A stretch of DNA of 64,000 nt, from NCBI RefSeq assembly GCF_900186965.1, contig NZ_LT906457.1, positions 1,886,501 through 1,950,500 on the forward strand, written 5' to 3'. Shown one piece after another: positions 63,030 through 64,000 of the stretch. The notes under the pieces were generated by a model, which worked only from the letters and a program-made list of their open reading frames with translations, searched no databases and was not told the DNA's origin. Source of the DNA: Legionella spiritensis (GTDB lineage Bacteria; Pseudomonadota; Gammaproteobacteria; Legionellales; Legionellaceae). Within the stretch, counting starts at the first letter, position 1. Every line of letters starts with the position of its first letter. The position numbers were made by a program, and so were the translations under genes.

Positions 63030-64000
63030 ATGAGCAACAACGAGAACACACCCAGACTGCCTTACAGTTTTGCCAAAACACAACGGGTTATCGCCATAGA
63101 AAAACCCGATCAGGGCGTAATACTCTATCACCTGTCCAATCCATCGCTACAGGCACTTGCCGAAGCAAAACGCCTGCTGCAACGTGACTTCATATTACAG
63201 GAAGTCAACGAGAATGAATTCCAGCAACACCTGGCACAATGTTATCAATCCAAATCATCCGTATTAGACGCCGCTATCGATATGGAAGACGATATTGATT
63301 TGTCCCTGTTTGCCGGCCAACTCCCAAACAGCGAGGATTTGCTGGAAAATCAGGACGACGCGCCGATCATCCGCTTAATCAACGCCTTGTTCACCCAGGC
63401 CATCAAACAAAAAGCCTCGGACATTCATATTGAAACGTATGAAAACCGGGTACTGGTCAGAAACCGTATTGATGGCGTACTCCATGAAGTTCTGGAAATT
63501 CAGCGAGCCATCGCTCCGTTGGTCATTTCACGGGTCAAGGTTATGGCCAGACTCGACATCGCCGAAAAACGTATCCCTCAGGATGGGCGCATTGCGCTTA
63601 GAATCGGGGGACATAATATTGACGTGCGGGTTTCAACTCTGCCATCGAATCACGGCGAACGGATTGTGTTAAGGATTCTGGACAAGGAAGCCGCCCAGCT
63701 TAATTTAAGTTTGCTGGGTATGCCGCAACATACGTTAAAGGCCATGCGCAAAATGATTGCCCAGCCGCACGGCATTCTTCTGGTTACTGGCCCCACGGGC
63801 TCCGGTAAAACCACCTCCCTGTATGCCATGTTGACGGAGTTAAATGAAGTCAGCCGTAATATTCTGACTATCGAAGACCCTATCGAATACGACTTGCCCG
63901 GCGTTGGCCAGACCCAGGTCAACACCAAAGTGCAAATGACCTTTGCCAAAGGCTTGCGGGCGATATTACGGCAAGATCCGGATGTGGTCATGATCGGGGA
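63030..64000 (+). CDS. lspE: GspE/LspE, type II secretion ATPase (partial)
   Basis: The gene begins at ATG 63030 and runs off the window after about 323 codons (total normally about 500). N-terminal domain PYSFAKTQRVIAIEKPDQG; then SDIHIETYENRVLVRNRIDG; Walker A GPTGSGKTTSLYA near residue 255; and LTIEDPIEYDLPGVGQTQVN, the Asp and Walker B region, followed by FAKGLRAILRQDPDVVMIG. Powers pseudopilus assembly. Not listed by simple ORF calling because its stop lies outside. Confidence 0.96.
   Translation, partial: MSNNENTPRLPYSFAKTQRVIAIEKPDQGVILYHLSNPSLQALAEAKRLLQRDFILQEVNENEFQQHLAQCYQSKSSVLDAAIDMEDDIDLSLFAGQLPNSEDLLENQDDAPIIRLINALFTQAIKQKASDIHIETYENRVLVRNRIDGVLHEVLEIQRAIAPLVISRVKVMARLDIAEKRIPQDGRIALRIGGHNIDVRVSTLPSNHGERIVLRILDKEAAQLNLSLLGMPQHTLKAMRKMIAQPHGILLVTGPTGSGKTTSLYAMLTELNEVSRNILTIEDPIEYDLPGVGQTQVNTKVQMTFAKGLRAILRQDPDVVMIG

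Overview
The window looks like chromosomal DNA from a gammaproteobacterium of the Legionella group. Supporting signs are a type II secretion secretin of the LspD kind (next to GspE), the aceE-aceF-lpd and pilW-rodZ-hisS-yfgM-bamB-der blocks, ankyrin- and HEAT-repeat proteins that resemble Legionella effectors, and moderately AT-rich DNA. This assignment is inference; no rRNA or other strict phylogenetic marker is present.

Layout. 1-6 kb: the C-terminal half of an RND efflux pump, a GFA/CENP-V zinc protein, an outer-membrane barrel protein, two membrane proteins and a Cys-rich secreted protein, separated by palindromic REP-like repeats. 6-9.4 kb: an operon of a GCS2 carboxylate-amine ligase, a double cyclic-nucleotide-binding-domain protein and a class II glutamine amidotransferase. 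9.6-17 kb: a ribosomal peptide (graspetide-type) cluster. It has two precursor genes of 57 and 58 codons, each followed by an ATP-grasp ligase of the microviridin/graspetide type, plus a periplasmic HEAT-repeat protein, a HlyD-like adaptor and a C39-peptidase ABC exporter. The precursors share a leader ending in VSGG, the signal a C39 peptidase cuts after. 17.3-30.5 kb: a Pel exopolysaccharide locus, with pelA plus a TPR gene on one strand and pelBCDEFG on the other. The c-di-GMP site of PelD and the catalytic residues of PelA are visible. 30.7-35.3 kb: an ankyrin/membrane protein and a long HEAT-like gene split by a frameshift.

35.4-64 kb is mostly core genome: der, bamB, yfgM, hisS, rodZ, pilW, rlmN and ndk (minus strand); an MFS transporter; rimI; lpd, aceF, aceE, a Cys-rich lipoprotein, ampE and a cation/proton antiporter (minus strand); then, on the plus strand, a second MFS transporter, miaB, rluD, pgeF, a DegQ-type protease, tRNA-Met, lspD and the first part of lspE.

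The most interesting part is the peptide cluster at 9.6-17 kb. It is a complete route: precursor, macrocyclising ligase, leader removal and export across both membranes. The two precursor genes are below normal ORF-calling length and would easily be missed. Other points worth attention are the split Pel locus with a SPOR domain on PelB, the frameshifted repeat protein, and REP-like units that provide the stop codons of neighbouring genes.
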